64,000 nt of DNA from Pseudomonas viridiflava (GCF_900580865.1 NZ_UTBZ01000040.1:62001-126000); one strand, 5' to 3'. Counted from the first letter of the stretch, positions 10,273 to 18,965 are shown. The notes: a model not told the origin generated them from the letters alone. Program-made: numbers and translations.

Positions 10273-10833
10273 ATGACCCGATTGACCTCTCTCAACCCCT
10301 GGCTGGCGGCCCTCGCCGTCACCCTTTGCGTGCAGTTTCCGGCGCAGGCCCAAGAGCGTTTCACCCTGAGCATCCCGGGTGTTTCCGATAACCGCCTGTT
10401 CACCTCGGCCGCGGCCAGCGATGCGCCCGGTTGCGGCGGCAAGAACCAGTCGCCAGCGCTGAGCTGGAACGCAGGGCCGGCCGGCACCCAGAGTTACGCG
10501 ATCGTCATGCACGACCCGGACGGCCAGAAAGGCCTGGGCGTCGATCACTGGATTCATTACGGCATCAAAGCTTCCACGCACCAGATCGCGGCGGGCGTCG
10601 GCGCCAAATCCGCGTTCGAAGGTGTCGGCGGCACCAACAGCAAGGGCAACATCCACTACATGGGGCCGTGCCCGCCAGTGGGCGACAGTGCGCACCACTA
10701 CATCATCCAGATCTACGCGCTGGATCTGGCCCCGGATGCCTTGCCGGCCGGTTTGACCCGCGCCGAGCTGATGGAAAAAATCAAAGGCCATGTCCTGCGT
10801 AACAGCAGTGCGGTGCGGCGTTATCACCGCTGA
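10273..10833 (+). CDS. YbhB/YbcL-type PEBP family protein, exported
   Basis: This is a 186-residue protein of the phosphatidylethanolamine-binding / Raf-kinase-inhibitor-like (YbhB-YbcL) family. It has a signal peptide (residues 1-27, ending AQA before QERF), which marks it as periplasmic. Characteristic family stretches are CGGKNQSPALSW, the ligand-pocket AIVMHDPD and DHWIHYGI, and a C-terminal KGHVL.NSS. The start is the ATG at 10273; the open frame extends about 70 codons further upstream but without PEBP similarity or a good ribosome site. No enzymatic activity is established for bacterial members. A 16-bp palindrome overlaps its stop codon. The next operon starts 87 bp downstream. Confidence 0.88.
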   Translation: MTRLTSLNPWLAALAVTLCVQFPAQAQERFTLSIPGVSDNRLFTSAAASDAPGCGGKNQSPALSWNAGPAGTQSYAIVMHDPDGQKGLGVDHWIHYGIKASTHQIAAGVGAKSAFEGVGGTNSKGNIHYMGPCPPVGDSAHHYIIQIYALDLAPDALPAGLTRAELMEKIKGHVLRNSSAVRRYHR

Positions 10834-10845
10834 AAATATTTTCAG
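10830..10845. promoter_or_regulatory. 16-bp perfect palindrome between the PEBP gene and the VWA operon
   Basis: CTGAAAATATTTTCAG is a perfect palindrome overlapping the PEBP stop codon. It has no GC-rich stem or T tract beyond TTTT, so it reads better as an operator-like or weak terminator element than as a strong terminator. Confidence 0.35.
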
Positions 10846-10920
10846 TGGCGTTTAACCCGAACTGAAAGGGCTGCCCGTCTCAGTGGATGAATGATCAATT
10901 TCATCCCGAGGTCAGCCCCC

Positions 10921-12600
10921 ATGTCACTTCCTCTTTTGCGTCCTGTTGCGGTTGCTGTGCTGCTGGCGCTCGCCGGTTGCGGCGCTTCGTCCACACCCGA
11001 TTCCGCTGCTGTGCCAGCGCCGATGCAGCCTGAAGTGCTGGTTCAGCAGGAAGCGGTCATGGCTGACACCTCAATGGCCAAACGCGCGCTGTACAGGATG
11101 CCCAATGCGGGCAGCGCGCCGATGCCGTTGAGTGAAAGTTATCCACAGGGCTATCGCGATACGCAGCGCGAGCAGTATCAGACGTTGGCCGACAACCCGA
11201 TCCATAGCGTCGTCGAAACCCCGGTTTCAACGTTCAGTGCTGACGTCGACACGGGCGCTTATGCCAACGTCCGTCGCCTGCTCAATCAAGGCCGATTGCC
11301 GCCGGAAGGCGCGGTGCGGCTGGAGGAAATGGTCAATTACTTCCCCTATGACTACGCGCTGCCCAGCGACGGCTCGCCGTTTGGCGTGACCACAGAATTG
11401 GCTGCGTCACCGTGGAACCCGCACACTCGCTTGTTGCGCATCGGCATCAAAGCTTCCGACCGCGCGGTGGCGCAGTTGGCCCCGGCCAATCTGGTATTTC
11501 TGGTTGACGTGTCCGGCTCGATGGATCGTCGCGAAGGCCTGCCGATGGTCAAAAGCACGCTGAAATTACTGGTCGATCAATTGCGCGATCAGGATCGCGT
11601 GTCACTGGTGGTGTATGCCGGCGAATCCAGAGTGGTGCTTGAACCGACTTCCGGACGCGAGAAAGCGAAAATTCGTACAGCCATTGAGCAGTTGACTGCC
11701 GGCGGTTCGACCGCTGGTGCCTCCGGTATCGAACTGGCCTACCAAATGGCGCAGCAGGCCTTCACTCCCAAAGGCATCAACCGCATCCTCCTGGCCACCG
11801 ATGGTGACTTCAATGTCGGCGTCAGTGACTTCGACAGCCTCAAACAAATGGCTGTGGATAAACGCAAAACCGGGATTTCGCTGACGACCCTGGGTTTCGG
11901 TGTGGATAACTATAATGAAAACCTGATGGAACAACTGGCCGACGCTGGCGACGGTAACTACGCCTACATCGATAATCTGCGCGAGGCGCGCAAAGTGCTG
12001 GTGGATCAGTTGAGTTCGACCCTCGCCGTCGTGGCAAAAAACGTCAAATTGCAGGTGGAGTTCAACCCGGCGCAGGTCAGCGAATATCGCCTGCTTGGCT
12101 ATGAAAACCGCGCGTTGAAGCGTGAGGATTTCAGCAATGACAAAGTCGATGCCGGCGAAATCGGCGCAGGACACACGGTGACCGCGTTGTATGAAATTGT
12201 TCCGGCGGGCGAGAAGGGCTGGCTGGAACCGCTGCGCTACGGCAAGTCGGAGCCGGTTGTTTCTGGGAAGAACGGAGAATTGGCAATGCTGCGTGTGCGT
12301 TATCAACAGCCTGAAGGTGGGAAAAGTCTGCTGATCGAGCGGCCGATTACCAATCAGGTTGCACCGGCCAGCGAAGACTTGCGCTTTGCCGCTGCCGTTG
12401 CTGCGTTTTCCCAACAACTCAAGGACGGCCGCTATACCGGCGACTTCAGCCTGAAAGACACCGAGGCATTGGCCCGTGGCGCTCGCGGCGATGATCGCTT
12501 CGGTCTGCGCAACGAGTTCGTGCAACTGGTCGAATTGGCGCAAAGTCTGCGCACCTCGAGCGCTTCGAACGCGCTGGCCACTGAACGACGGATTGAATAA
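10921..12600 (+). CDS. VWA-domain lipoprotein (YfbK family)
   Basis: This is a 559-residue exported lipoprotein. The N-terminus has a lipobox (LAGC, Cys20). Next come a Met/Ala/Pro-rich linker (21-75), a conserved N-terminal VWA-associated domain (about 95-160, VSTFSADVDTGAYANVRR), the von Willebrand factor A domain (about 188-360) with an intact MIDAS metal site D196-x-S198-x-S200 and later TDGDFNVG, and a DUF3520-type C-terminal domain (about 380-545). The family is represented by E. coli YfbK, whose function is not known. VWA domains with intact MIDAS bind protein ligands through a divalent metal. The ATG at 10921 gives the correct signal peptide; the frame opens 10 codons earlier. Its stop abuts the GTG start of the sigma factor gene, so the two are translationally coupled. 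Confidence 0.9.
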   Translation: MSLPLLRPVAVAVLLALAGCGASSTPDSAAVPAPMQPEVLVQQEAVMADTSMAKRALYRMPNAGSAPMPLSESYPQGYRDTQREQYQTLADNPIHSVVETPVSTFSADVDTGAYANVRRLLNQGRLPPEGAVRLEEMVNYFPYDYALPSDGSPFGVTTELAASPWNPHTRLLRIGIKASDRAVAQLAPANLVFLVDVSGSMDRREGLPMVKSTLKLLVDQLRDQDRVSLVVYAGESRVVLEPTSGREKAKIRTAIEQLTAGGSTAGASGIELAYQMAQQAFTPKGINRILLATDGDFNVGVSDFDSLKQMAVDKRKTGISLTTLGFGVDNYNENLMEQLADAGDGNYAYIDNLREARKVLVDQLSSTLAVVAKNVKLQVEFNPAQVSEYRLLGYENRALKREDFSNDKVDAGEIGAGHTVTALYEIVPAGEKGWLEPLRYGKSEPVVSGKNGELAMLRVRYQQPEGGKSLLIERPITNQVAPASEDLRFAAAVAAFSQQLKDGRYTGDFSLKDTEALARGARGDDRFGLRNEFVQLVELAQSLRTSSASNALATERRIE

Positions 12601-13212
12601 GTGAGTCGTCTGAAAGGCTTTATCAGCCAGCTGTTTGCCTCGGCAGACAGCTCAACCGCCAGCAGCGATGAATCGCTGCTGGCGCAGTATCGCGAGGGCG
12701 ACGGCGCGGCATTCGAGATCTTGTATGCGCGCCATCGCCAAGGCCTGTACCGGTTTCTGCTCGGGTTGAGCGGCAAACCGGAACTGGCCGACGAAGTATT
12801 TCAGGAAACCTGGCTGAGCCTGATCCGCAGCAGCAGTCAGCCACAAGGTCGGGCGATATTTCGTACATGGCTGTACCAGATTGCGCGCAATCGCTTGATC
12901 GATCACTGGCGTAAACACGGCGCCCGACAACCGCTGCATGACAGCTATGACGAGCAAAATCACGCTGTTGGTGATGACGCGAATGATCCCGAACAACTGC
13001 TCACCCTCAGCCGTGACAGTCAACGCCTGGAAAGTGCCCTGCAAACCCTGCCCGCCGACCAGCGCGAAGTGTTCCTGCTGCGCGCCCACGGCGACCTCGA
13101 CCTGGCACAAATCGCCAGCCTCACCGAAGCACCGCTGGAAACCGTCAAAAGCCGCTTGCGCTACGCCCAGCAAAAACTGCGTCGGCTGCTGGCCGAGGAG
13201 GTACTGACATGA
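12601..13212 (+). CDS. ECF-type RNA polymerase sigma factor
   Basis: This is a 203-residue group-4 sigma factor. Region 2 (about 25-100) contains the core-binding and -10 recognition stretch (LADEVFQETWLSLIR, FRTWLYQIARNRLIDHWR). Region 4 (about 140-195) carries a helix-turn-helix (LDLAQIASLTEAPLETVKSRLRYA). The start is a GTG immediately after the stop of the VWA gene, and its own stop overlaps the next ATG. I found no convincing autoregulated promoter of AlgU type (GAAC..TCT at 10859 has a spacer that is too short). Coupling to a surface lipoprotein and a membrane protein suggests it responds to an envelope signal. Confidence 0.92.
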   Translation: MSRLKGFISQLFASADSSTASSDESLLAQYREGDGAAFEILYARHRQGLYRFLLGLSGKPELADEVFQETWLSLIRSSSQPQGRAIFRTWLYQIARNRLIDHWRKHGARQPLHDSYDEQNHAVGDDANDPEQLLTLSRDSQRLESALQTLPADQREVFLLRAHGDLDLAQIASLTEAPLETVKSRLRYAQQKLRRLLAEEVLT

Positions 13213-13805
13213 CTGACGCCCGCCAGACACCCGAAGATCCGCTGATCAAGCATGTACGCGAACAGCACAATGCCGAACCGCCAGCGCACATGGATGCGTT
13301 GATCCTCAACGCTGCACATCGTCAAACCCCGACGCCGAAACCAAGCCTGTTGCAACGCTGGCTGGAGATCTGCCGCAAACCACGCTGGCAAGTCGCGTTT
13401 GCCAGCCTCGTCGGCGTGGCACTGATGTTGTCGCTGGTACAGCGCGCCCCTGAACCGCTGCGCCAGTACGACTACGCCCCAGCCCCCGAACTTGCCGTAC
13501 CGATGACCGACACGGACTCAGCGCAACTGCACCGATTGTCCGCCCCGGCCGGCGCCATGCCGGCACCTGTGCCGATGATGGAAATGGCCGCACCGATGCA
13601 AGATCAAGCGATCAGCGCCGATGAAACCAAACTCAGCAAACGCGCCACCCCCCCGGCCAATGGCCTCGACGCACAACTGCGCGAAGTCCTGCGCCTGCGC
13701 GAATCCGGCCAATCGCAAGCCGCCGACAGCCTGTTCAACAACCTGCACAAACGCTACCCGAACGCTGATCTCGACGCCCGACTCGAACAGTTGCAGAAAA
13801 AATGA
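13209..13805 (+). CDS. Single-pass membrane protein, candidate anti-sigma factor
   Basis: This 198-residue protein starts inside the sigma factor stop codon (ATGA). Residues 1-58 are cytoplasmic and hydrophilic, 62-78 form one membrane helix (VAFASLVGVALMLSLV), and 80-198 would be periplasmic, with a Met/Pro/Ala-rich stretch (116-131) and a charged helical C-terminus (about 150-198). The topology and position (cytoplasmic head, one TM, downstream of an ECF gene) are those of anti-sigma factors. However, the head lacks the HxxxCxxC zinc motif of the common ZAS class. I infer an anti-sigma role only from context; it has no recognised domain. Confidence 0.75.
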   Translation: MTDARQTPEDPLIKHVREQHNAEPPAHMDALILNAAHRQTPTPKPSLLQRWLEICRKPRWQVAFASLVGVALMLSLVQRAPEPLRQYDYAPAPELAVPMTDTDSAQLHRLSAPAGAMPAPVPMMEMAAPMQDQAISADETKLSKRATPPANGLDAQLREVLRLRESGQSQAADSLFNNLHKRYPNADLDARLEQLQKK

Positions 13806-13885
13806 CCGCCTGATCCCCCAGCCATTTGGCATTACCCCGCAAAAACGCGCACTATCGGGCTATTGCCAATACGCTGGAGGACAAC

Positions 13886-14092
13886 GTGGCAGCAAAAATT
13901 GACCGCATCGCCTTACTCCTCAATTGCCCGGAGAAGGGCGAAGAGATGCGGCGAGCGATTACCGAGACGCGTAAGGAATTTCTGCTGAATCAGCCGGAAG
14001 AAGATGTCGTTGATGAACACGACATTTTGGAGGAGGTTGAGGAGGAAGAAGACGACGATGATTACGATGAGTTTGACTGGACGACGGAGTGA
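13886..14092 (+). CDS. Small acidic hypothetical protein
   Basis: This is a 68-residue protein starting at a GTG (13886) that has CTGGAGG five bases upstream; an ATG-initiated longer frame from 13826 lacks such a site. The N-terminal half ([34 protein letters not shown]) looks like a helical pair. The last 30 residues are almost only Asp/Glu ([16 protein letters not shown]). The composition suggests an intrinsically disordered acidic tail able to bind basic partners. No function is assigned. A good terminator follows 33 bp after the stop. Confidence 0.7.
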   Translation: MAAKIDRIALLLNCPEKGEEMRRAITETRKEFLLNQPEEDVVDEHDILEEVEEEEDDDDYDEFDWTTE

Positions 14093-14124
14093 CGTCGTTC
14101 CGGTCCCTTTGCATCACCCACAAA

Positions 14125-14155
14125 AAAGCCCCGGACCAGCACAGTCCGGGGCTTT
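14125..14155 (+). terminator. Rho-independent terminator
   Basis: AAAGCCCCGGAC and GTCCGGGGCTTT form a perfect 12-bp stem with a 7-nt loop. Being symmetrical with A and T tracts, it can act in both directions and also ends the tRNA-Arg transcript from the other strand. Confidence 0.92.
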
Positions 14156-14169
14156 CTCGTTTAAATCAA

Positions 14170-14246
14170 TGGTGCACCAGGCGGGATTCGAACCCACGAC
14201 CCCTGCCTTCGGAGGGCAGTACTCTATCCAGCTGAGCTACTGGTGC
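14170..14246 (-). tRNA. tRNA-Arg (anticodon CCG)
   Basis: On the minus strand a 7-bp acceptor stem GCACCAG/CTGGTGC, D-arm (GCTCAGCTGGATAGAGT), anticodon stem CTGCC/GGCAG with loop CTCCGAA, T-arm GTGGG-TTCGAAT-CCCGC and encoded CCA form a complete 77-nt tRNA. The anticodon CCG reads CGG (Arg). No integrase or duplicated 3' end is visible nearby. Confidence 0.97.
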
Positions 14247-14688
14247 AGCGGGCGACATCATACCTAGGTCGGCTCGGGGCGTCCATGCTGGGTTTCGGCG
14301 CGGATTGTCAGTATGCGTGTCGGCGCAAATCGCTGCATTCCATAAAGCGGTAACGTCCTGCAAAACCCTCGCTTGGCGCTTTCTCGGGACTGTTCTATGG
14401 TCTTGTTGCGTCTGAGGCTTTTGGCTCGTTGATCCGAAAAACTCCACAAACACGGCGTTTTTGTTCTTTTTTTCGAACGACCTATTGTCCTTTAACCCCT
14501 TTGATCCTACGATCCGTTTGAGATTTCAAACGCTCGTTGACCGGGCGTTGAAGCGCCGGTGTTTCGAGTCGTGCACTTTCGATGCGCCACACCCGGTTAC
14601 TGATTTCCCTGACGGCAGCCTTGCGAGGCGCCTTTCTACAATCATAATTTGCTCCGCGCAGGCCGCGGTGCTGTTAAGGAAAGCCGAC
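14247..14688. other. 442-bp gene-free stretch between tRNA-Arg and gabD
   Basis: It holds the upstream regions of tRNA-Arg (minus) and gabD (plus). I see T-rich runs around 14458-14475, and no repeat, convincing small gene or named operator. The frame in phase with gabD stays open from 14461, but it shows no dehydrogenase homology before 14689. Confidence 0.5.
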
Positions 14689-16131
14689 ATGCAGCTTAAA
14701 GACACCCTGTTGTTCCGCCAGCAAGCCTTCATTGATGGCGCTTGGGTCGATGCGGACAACGGTCAGACGATCAAGGTCAACAACCCGGCCACCGGTGAAA
14801 TCCTCGGTACCGTGCCGAAGATGGGCGCTGCCGAAACCCGCCGCGCCATCGAAGCCGCTGACAAAGCGCTGCCGGCCTGGCGTGCCCTGACCGCCAAAGA
14901 GCGCGCTGGCAAGCTGCGTCGCTGGTTCGAATTGATGATCGAGAACCAGGACGACCTCGCGCGCCTGATGACCCTCGAACAGGGCAAGCCGCTGGCCGAA
15001 GCCAAGGGCGAAATCGTTTACGCCGCCTCGTTCATCGAGTGGTTCGCCGAAGAAGCCAAGCGCATCTACGGTGACGTGATTCCGGGCCACCAGCCAGACA
15101 AGCGCCTGATCGTGATCAAGCAGCCAATCGGCGTGACCGCTGCCATCACTCCGTGGAACTTCCCGGCCGCGATGATTACCCGCAAAGCCGGCCCGGCACT
15201 GGCTGCCGGTTGCACTATGGTGCTCAAGCCTGCTTCGCAAACTCCATTCTCCGCTTTCGCACTGGCCGAACTGGCTCAGCGCGCGGGCATTCCTGCAGGC
15301 GTATTCAGCGTTGTGTCCGGCAGTGCCGGCGACATCGGCAGCGAGCTGACCAGTAACCCGATCGTGCGCAAACTGTCCTTCACCGGTTCGACCGAAATCG
15401 GTCGTCAGCTGATGTCGGAATGCGCCAAGGACATCAAGAAAGTCTCGCTGGAACTGGGCGGCAACGCGCCGTTCATCGTGTTCGACGACGCGGACCTGGA
15501 TAAGGCCGTCGAAGGCGCGATCATTTCCAAGTACCGCAACAACGGCCAGACCTGCGTCTGCGCCAACCGTCTGTACATCCAGGATTCGGTCTACGACGCG
15601 TTCGCCGAGAAGCTGAAAGTGGCCGTGGCCAAACTGAAGATCGGCAACGGTCTGGAAGACGGCACCACCACAGGCCCACTGATCGACGAAAAAGCCGTGG
15701 CCAAGGTGCAAGAACACATCGCTGACGCAGTCTCCAAAGGCGCAACCGTGCTGGCTGGCGGCAAGGCGATGGAAGGCAACTTCTTCGAACCGACCATCCT
15801 CACTAACGTGCCGAAAAACGCCGCGGTGGCCAAGGAAGAAACCTTCGGCCCACTGGCGCCGCTGTTCCGCTTCAAAGACGAAGCCGAAGTGATCGCGATG
15901 TCCAACGACACCGAGTTCGGTCTGGCTTCGTACTTCTACGCTCGTGACCTCGGTCGTGTGTTCCGTGTCGCTGAAGCGCTGGAATACGGCATGGTTGGCG
16001 TCAACACCGGGCTGATCTCCAACGAAGTCGCGCCGTTCGGCGGCATCAAGGCCTCGGGCCTGGGCCGTGAAGGCTCCAAGTACGGCATCGAAGATTACCT
16101 GGAAATCAAATACCTCTGCCTGGGCATCTAA
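14689..16131 (+). CDS. gabD: GabD, NADP-dependent succinate-semialdehyde dehydrogenase
   Basis: It oxidises succinate semialdehyde to succinate, the last step of GABA breakdown. The 480 residues equal the usual GabD length. Visible features are the NAD(P)-fold PWNFPAAM and GSTEIG region, the general-base motif LELGGNAPFIVF, and the catalytic Cys in GQTCVCANR. The C-terminal oligomerisation segment (KASGLGREGSKYGIEDYLEIKYLC) is intact. The ATG at 14689 has AAGGA 8 nt upstream and gives the expected N-terminus MQLKDTLLF. The partner aminotransferase gabT follows 185 bp downstream. From memory, gabDT are adjacent in other pseudomonads too. Confidence 0.97.
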   Translation: MQLKDTLLFRQQAFIDGAWVDADNGQTIKVNNPATGEILGTVPKMGAAETRRAIEAADKALPAWRALTAKERAGKLRRWFELMIENQDDLARLMTLEQGKPLAEAKGEIVYAASFIEWFAEEAKRIYGDVIPGHQPDKRLIVIKQPIGVTAAITPWNFPAAMITRKAGPALAAGCTMVLKPASQTPFSAFALAELAQRAGIPAGVFSVVSGSAGDIGSELTSNPIVRKLSFTGSTEIGRQLMSECAKDIKKVSLELGGNAPFIVFDDADLDKAVEGAIISKYRNNGQTCVCANRLYIQDSVYDAFAEKLKVAVAKLKIGNGLEDGTTTGPLIDEKAVAKVQEHIADAVSKGATVLAGGKAMEGNFFEPTILTNVPKNAAVAKEETFGPLAPLFRFKDEAEVIAMSNDTEFGLASYFYARDLGRVFRVAEALEYGMVGVNTGLISNEVAPFGGIKASGLGREGSKYGIEDYLEIKYLCLGI

Positions 16132-16153
16132 GCCCTGCGAGAGATTGCTGCAA

Positions 16154-16187
16154 ACGCAAAGGGCACGAGAGCGCTGTCCCTTTGCGT
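16154..16187. terminator. Hairpin between gabD and gabT
   Basis: ACGCAAAGGG and CCCTTTGCGT form a 10-bp stem with a 14-nt loop, 23 bp after the gabD stop, followed by CGTTTC rather than a T run. It may attenuate read-through or protect the gabD message. Confidence 0.45.
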
Positions 16188-16316
16188 CGTTTCAAACCGG
16201 AATTTTCTCTGCGGCCAGGAACGCCGTGGCAGTCGATCATCGCATGCTGCCACCGTCGATTTCTCCCGCTTAATCCTTGAACCACGCCGCCCGATGAGCG
16301 GTGAATGAGGACTGTA

Positions 16317-17594
16317 ATGAGCAAGACTAACGCTGAACTGATGGCCCGTCGTACCGCAGCTGTTCCACGTGGTGTTGGCCAGATTCACCCGATCTTCGCT
16401 GAGTCGGCAAAGAACGCAACCGTGACTGACGTTGAAGGTCGTGAGTTTATCGACTTCGCCGGCGGCATCGCTGTACTGAACACCGGCCACGTGCACCCGA
16501 AAATCATTGCTGCCGTGACCGAACAGCTGAACAAGCTGACCCACACTTGCTTCCAGGTGTTGGCTTACGAGCCGTACGTTGAGCTGTGCGAAAAGATCAA
16601 CGCCAAGGTGCCAGGTGATTTCGCCAAGAAAACCCTGCTGGTCACCACCGGTTCCGAAGCTGTGGAAAACGCCGTGAAAATCGCCCGTGCCGCCACTGGC
16701 CGCGCCGGCGTGATCGCCTTCACCGGCGCTTACCACGGTCGCACCATGATGACCCTGGGTCTGACCGGTAAAGTCGTGCCGTACTCGGCCGGCATGGGCC
16801 TGATGCCAGGCGGCATCTTCCGCGCGCTGTACCCGAACGAACTGCACGGCGTGAGCATCGACGACTCGATCGCCTCCATCGAACGCATCTTCAAGAACGA
16901 CGCCGAGCCGAAAGACATCGCCGCGATCATCATCGAGCCGGTTCAGGGTGAAGGTGGTTTCTACGTTGCGCCGAAAGAATTCATGAAGCGTCTGCGCGCG
17001 CTGTGTGACCAGCACGGCATCCTGCTGATCGCTGACGAAGTACAAACCGGCGCTGGCCGTACCGGTACGTTCTTCGCCATGGAGCAGATGGGCGTTGCTG
17101 CCGACCTGACCACCTTCGCCAAATCCATCGCTGGCGGCTTCCCGCTCGCAGGCGTTTGCGGCAAGGCCGAATACATGGACGCCATCGCTCCAGGCGGCCT
17201 CGGCGGCACCTACGCCGGTAGCCCGATCGCTTGCGCCGCTGCACTGGCGGTGATGGAAGTGTTCGAAGAAGAGCAACTGCTGGACCGCTGCAAAGCTGTC
17301 GGCGAGCGTCTGGTCACTGGTTTGAAAGCTATCCAGGCTAAATACCCGGTGATCGGCGAAGTCCGTGCCCTGGGCGCGATGATCGCGGTCGAGCTGTTCG
17401 AAAACGGCGACAGCCACAAGCCGAACGCTGCTGCTGTAGCGTCGGTGGTGGCCAAGGCGCGCGACAAGGGCCTGATCCTGCTGTCCTGCGGCACCTACGG
17501 CAACGTTCTGCGCGTCCTGGTACCGCTGACTTCGCCGGACGAGCAACTGGACAAAGGTCTGGCGATCATCGAAGAGTGCTTCTCGGAGCTCTGA
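16317..17594 (+). CDS. gabT: GabT, 4-aminobutyrate aminotransferase
   Basis: This is a PLP-dependent class-III aminotransferase that converts GABA and 2-oxoglutarate to succinate semialdehyde and glutamate, feeding GabD. The 425 residues match family length. The N-terminal RGVGQIHPIFAESA, the PLP phosphate-binding TTGSEAVENA, the DEVQTGAGRTG segment with the pyridine-contacting Asp, and the Schiff-base Lys in TTFAKSIAGGFPL are all present. I take the ATG at 16317 (TGAGGA seven bases before it) over the ATG at 16305. It is followed by a strong terminator at 17618. Confidence 0.97.
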   Translation: MSKTNAELMARRTAAVPRGVGQIHPIFAESAKNATVTDVEGREFIDFAGGIAVLNTGHVHPKIIAAVTEQLNKLTHTCFQVLAYEPYVELCEKINAKVPGDFAKKTLLVTTGSEAVENAVKIARAATGRAGVIAFTGAYHGRTMMTLGLTGKVVPYSAGMGLMPGGIFRALYPNELHGVSIDDSIASIERIFKNDAEPKDIAAIIIEPVQGEGGFYVAPKEFMKRLRALCDQHGILLIADEVQTGAGRTGTFFAMEQMGVAADLTTFAKSIAGGFPLAGVCGKAEYMDAIAPGGLGGTYAGSPIACAAALAVMEVFEEEQLLDRCKAVGERLVTGLKAIQAKYPVIGEVRALGAMIAVELFENGDSHKPNAAAVASVVAKARDKGLILLSCGTYGNVLRVLVPLTSPDEQLDKGLAIIEECFSEL

Positions 17595-17617
17595 TCTGCC
17601 TGTGTGACCTGATCGAC

Positions 17618-17644
17618 AAAAAACCCGCTTCGGCGGGTTTTTTT
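17618..17644 (+). terminator. Rho-independent terminator of gabDT
   Basis: AAAAACCCGC-TTCG-GCGGGTTTTTTT has a UUCG tetraloop and a seven-T tail, 23 bp after gabT. Confidence 0.95.
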
Positions 17645-17730
17645 ACGCCCTTGAAACACATCGAGCGCATTAGCGCTGTATCGAATGGCCAGCATTGGCT
17701 AAGGTTCAGGCATTGCAAGGGAGAGCGCGC

Positions 17731-18942
17731 ATGACTGCCGTTGATTTACCCGCCGTACCGCGAGTGCTGATCGCCGAGGCTGACCCGTGGTCCCGCGACC
17801 TGCTCAAACAAGTGTTATTGAACGTGCGTTGCGATGCCCGGCTGGACCTGTGTGCCGATGGCCAGCAAGCCCTGTCGATGCTCAGCGAAATTCCTTATGA
17901 CCTGGCCATCGTCGATTGGGAGTTACCCGGCGTCGATGGCTTGAGCGTGTTGCGCAGCGTGCGTCAGCGCAAACGCAACCCACCGCTGCCGTTCATTCTG
18001 ATGAGCAGCCGTAACGACAGTGCCAGCGTGCGCGAAGCGATTCCGCTGGCGCCCACGGCCTATCTGACCAAACCGCTGAACATGGTAAACCTGACCGAGC
18101 GTTTGCAGGGTTTACTGCTCAATGCCGGTGAAGAAGTGTTCTGTGAGGTGCCGGCATTGGCGCCGGGCATGACCTTGTCAGTGTTTCTTGAGCGTCGACG
18201 TGAGCAGGCCGACGGCGCGCCGTTGATGACCGATGTGCAGGTGGCGGTGAAGCGCAGCCTCAATCCCAATGGCCTCGATCTGAAGCTGCTGGAAGACGAG
18301 ATCAAAACCGATCCACAAATCACTGCCGTGTTGATCGCTGCGGCCAACAGCGCGGCGCAGCACCACGGCGCGCCGGTGCAAACATTGGCGCAAGCCCTGC
18401 ATCGCCTGGGCACCGGACAGAGCATGAACCTGATTCTGGGGCTGGCACTCAAGCGCAGCGCCAGGCTCAGTGATCCGTGTCTGGCGGACTATGCCGAACG
18501 TTATTGGGGACTGTCGCTGCACACTGCGGAATATGCGCGCACGTTGGCGCGCTTGCTAGATCTCGATCAGGAGCGCTGTTACTGCGCGGGCATGCTGCAT
18601 CGGCTGGGTGATCTGGCGTTGCTGCGTTGTCTGCAGGAGTGGAAACAGGCCGGTGGAGAGCTGGATGAACTGGAGGAAGTCGGCGAGGCGTTGGCTGAGT
18701 TTGGCGCCGCTTACGGTTCGGCTCTGCGTACTCGCTGGCGCCTGCCGCTGGAATTACGGGAGCTTATTGCCTCGGTCTACCAGCTCGGCGGCGGCGTGTA
18801 TTCGCGTGAGGCGCTGGTGATGAACATGGCGGCGCAGATGGCGCATCTGACTGAGCATGAGGGCGTTGAGGAGCTGGCGAAGAGTCGCACGGCGCGGTTG
18901 CTCAAGATCGGCTTGCCGGAATTGATGCGGATGCGCAAATAA
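17731..18942 (+). CDS. Response regulator with C-terminal HDOD domain
   Basis: This 403-residue signalling protein has an N-terminal receiver domain (about 10-130) with phospho-acceptor D62 in IVDWELPG and conserved K114 in YLTKPL. The C-terminal HDOD domain is at about 165-390 (KTDPQITAVLIAAANSA, ERCYCAGMLHRLGDLALL). HDOD domains resemble HD phosphodiesterases but usually lack the catalytic pair and act in signalling hubs. No output DNA-binding domain or neighbouring kinase is present. The start at ATG 17731 is supported by AAGGGAG; a TTG 12 codons upstream is less likely. It is a single-gene unit between the gabT terminator and a REP pair. Confidence 0.88.
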   Translation: MTAVDLPAVPRVLIAEADPWSRDLLKQVLLNVRCDARLDLCADGQQALSMLSEIPYDLAIVDWELPGVDGLSVLRSVRQRKRNPPLPFILMSSRNDSASVREAIPLAPTAYLTKPLNMVNLTERLQGLLLNAGEEVFCEVPALAPGMTLSVFLERRREQADGAPLMTDVQVAVKRSLNPNGLDLKLLEDEIKTDPQITAVLIAAANSAAQHHGAPVQTLAQALHRLGTGQSMNLILGLALKRSARLSDPCLADYAERYWGLSLHTAEYARTLARLLDLDQERCYCAGMLHRLGDLALLRCLQEWKQAGGELDELEEVGEALAEFGAAYGSALRTRWRLPLELRELIASVYQLGGGVYSREALVMNMAAQMAHLTEHEGVEELAKSRTARLLKIGLPELMRMRK

Positions 18943-18965
18943 CCCGACTTCACCGACATTCCAAA

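Noticed and set aside
10859..10882. ECF-type promoter before the VWA gene (GAACTG..TCTCA)
   Set aside because: The 13-bp spacer is shorter than the usual 15-17 bp, so I do not claim autoregulation.
14170..14246. tRNA-Arg as an integration site
   Set aside because: No integrase and no second copy of the tRNA 3' end was noticed downstream.
14461..14688. N-terminal extension of GabD by 76 codons
   Set aside because: No dehydrogenase similarity, and GabD already has its full 480 residues and a ribosome site at 14689.
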